Shown: piece after piece, positions 5,806 through 6,739 of the stretch | Numbering within the stretch: position 1 is the stretch's first letter | How the letters are laid out: the number at the start of each line of letters is the position of its first letter | Origin: Oscillospiraceae bacterium | GTDB taxonomy: Bacteria > Bacillota > Clostridia > Oscillospirales > Ruminococcaceae | Assembly: GCA_900757485.1 (NCBI GenBank) | Contig: CAAEOA010000250.1 | Coordinates: forward strand, 1 to 6,739 | Direction of reading: 5' to 3' | DNA length: 6,739 nucleotides | Translations under genes and position numbers: made by a program | Notes under the pieces: model-generated | The model's input: the letters and a program-made list of their open reading frames with translations, nothing else | Told to the model about the DNA's origin: nothing | Database searches by the model: none

Positions 5806-6739
5806 TTATCCTTTCTGAATTTGCTCTTGGTAGATTCGCTTAATAACAGCACCGACAGCAGAAACGACAGGCACGCTCACGGCATTGCCTGCCATTTTGT
5901 AGAGCCGTCCGTCGCTCAGTCCCGTGGCCTTGGCTTTGTCGAACTGTTCGTCGGTAAAGCCCTGCAGTCGCCAGCATTCTCTCGGCGTGAGCTTTCGCAC
6001 ACGGCCGTAGCGGAGGATACCGTGCCGGTCCTGCACCGTAAGGGTGAACATCGGCTCGTTAGGCTCTTTGATCCAACGGCCCTGCTGACGGATGTTTTTC
6101 TTATCGGGCGTCACAACGGCTCTCGGCTCGTCCTCAATAAACACGGCGGAGTGTTCGCCTTTGTGCTTGCTGATGCCGCTGTCCTGTCGGGCAGTAATGC
6201 ACCGAGCCGTTTTGGTAAGCTGCGGATCGGCGTTCATGTCGATAAAAAAATAGCCCTGCGTATTGCCGGGCGTTACGGTATGGGCGATCTTTTCTCCGAC
6301 TCGGCCTCGCCGTGTATTCATTGTCGGGTAGGCAAGGTCTATGCTGTCGCCGGGGTGTGCGAGCTGAAAGCCGGATTTCGTGTCCACCTTGATAGGCAGT
6401 GCTACATCGTAGAGTCCGGTTTTTCCTCCGAAGCCTCCAGCATTGCTTGTGAGAGTAATGCCGACTCCCTCGTCCGAGTAGACCCGATTGCCCTCTGTGC
6501 CTCCAAGGAGTTGGATAAGAGACGCTGCATTTGCGTTTGTGAAAGATAGTATTTCTCCGGCACATCTTTCTCTAAGATATCCGACAATATACACGCGCTT
6601 TCGGGATTGGGGGACACCGAAATCCTTGCTGTTAAGGATTTGCCATGCGACATCGTACCCCAGTTCATCCAGCGCAGAGAGGATGGTCGCAAAAGTCCGG
6701 CCTTTGTCATGCGACAGGAGACCGGGAACATTTTCAAGA
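5806..6739 (-). CDS. C5-cytosine DNA methyltransferase (C-terminal 310 residues; N-terminus beyond the window)
   Basis: The leftward frame is open from the window edge to TAA 5808-5806 (310 codons visible). Numbered from the first full codon, it contains motif VI ENV (2-4) and motif VIII QSRKR (44-48), then a long target-recognition region (about 61-240). Motif IX RKLTPRECWRLQGF (248-261) and motif X GNAVSVPVV (284-292) follow. This is the C5-methyltransferase order. The AdoMet-binding motif I and the catalytic PCQ (motif IV) must lie outside. The enzyme transfers a methyl group from AdoMet to C5 of cytosine in a target sequence that cannot be read here. The recognition region is long, with several similar TLT/TAR-type segments. 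No restriction endonuclease is visible; orphan methyltransferases like this are common in phages and integrative elements and protect against host restriction. It heads an operon with the truncated gene at 5799. No frameshift is seen. Confidence 0.9.
   Translation of the reverse strand, partial: LENVPGLLSHDKGRTFATILSALDELGYDVAWQILNSKDFGVPQSRKRVYIVGYLRERCAGEILSFTNANAASLIQLLGGTEGNRVYSDEGVGITLTSNAGGFGGKTGLYDVALPIKVDTKSGFQLAHPGDSIDLAYPTMNTRRGRVGEKIAHTVTPGNTQGYFFIDMNADPQLTKTARCITARQDSGISKHKGEHSAVFIEDEPRAVVTPDKKNIRQQGRWIKEPNEPMFTLTVQDRHGILRYGRVRKLTPRECWRLQGFTDEQFDKAKATGLSDGRLYKMAGNAVSVPVVSAVGAVIKRIYQEQIQKG

Noticed and set aside
5821..6549. A 242-codon rightward open frame opposite the methyltransferase
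   Set aside because: The opposite strand carries clear methyltransferase motifs; this frame has no ribosome site or recognisable domain.
6402..6737. A 111-codon leftward frame at the right edge
   Set aside because: It overlaps the methyltransferase in a different frame; the ENV and QSRKR motifs lie in the other frame, which continues to the window edge.

Overview
The window looks like a piece of a Clostridia-type (Firmicutes) chromosome, probably gut-associated, that has collected debris from mobile elements. The evidence is the near-perfect TTGACA-N17-TATAAT promoters, AGGAGG-type ribosome binding sites, a TTG start, Rho-independent terminators, and protein families typical of that group. 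Base composition is patchy: one block (about 1670-2430) is clearly more GC-rich than the rest. The assignment to an organism is inference.

Left part (1-1250). The window opens with the last codons of an unidentified rightward gene. A leftward tRNA operon follows: a consensus promoter, tRNA-Leu(UAA), initiator tRNA-fMet(CAU) and a strong terminator. Next is a leftward, apparently monocistronic Nudix hydrolase with its own consensus promoter. Between the tRNA promoter and the Nudix gene lies about 190 bases of non-coding DNA with several inverted repeats.

Middle part (1246-2890). Two gene pieces meet head to head near 1670. On the left is the C-terminal part of a leftward protein resembling L-2-amino-thiazoline-4-carboxylic acid hydrolases. 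On the right is a GC-rich, 5'-truncated rightward piece of a phage-type protein with a metallopeptidase-like motif that has lost its first histidine. Beyond it, a strong rightward promoter and a terminator enclose roughly 120 bases that could encode a small RNA or a small peptide. Then come an ECF-type promoter candidate and a 30-residue reading frame that looks like the beginning of a lost sigma-factor gene.

Sigma-factor gene (2890-4476). This rightward gene is the most unusual intact gene. It has an ECF-like sigma2/sigma4 module at the N-terminus, then about 360 residues that I do not recognise beyond a probable winged helix. It may be a sigma factor with a built-in sensor or regulatory domain.

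Right part (4477-6739). After a perfect 13-bp inverted repeat, three tandem 10-mers and a terminator, everything reads leftward. In transcription order there is a C5-cytosine DNA methyltransferase (its N-terminus lies beyond the window), a gene starting 6 bases after it that is cut off after about 40 codons, and the C-terminal two thirds of a large serine recombinase that lacks its catalytic domain. The last two are fused out of frame near 5682. This looks like the degraded remains of an integrative element. I see no CRISPR array, no rRNA and no complete insertion sequence.
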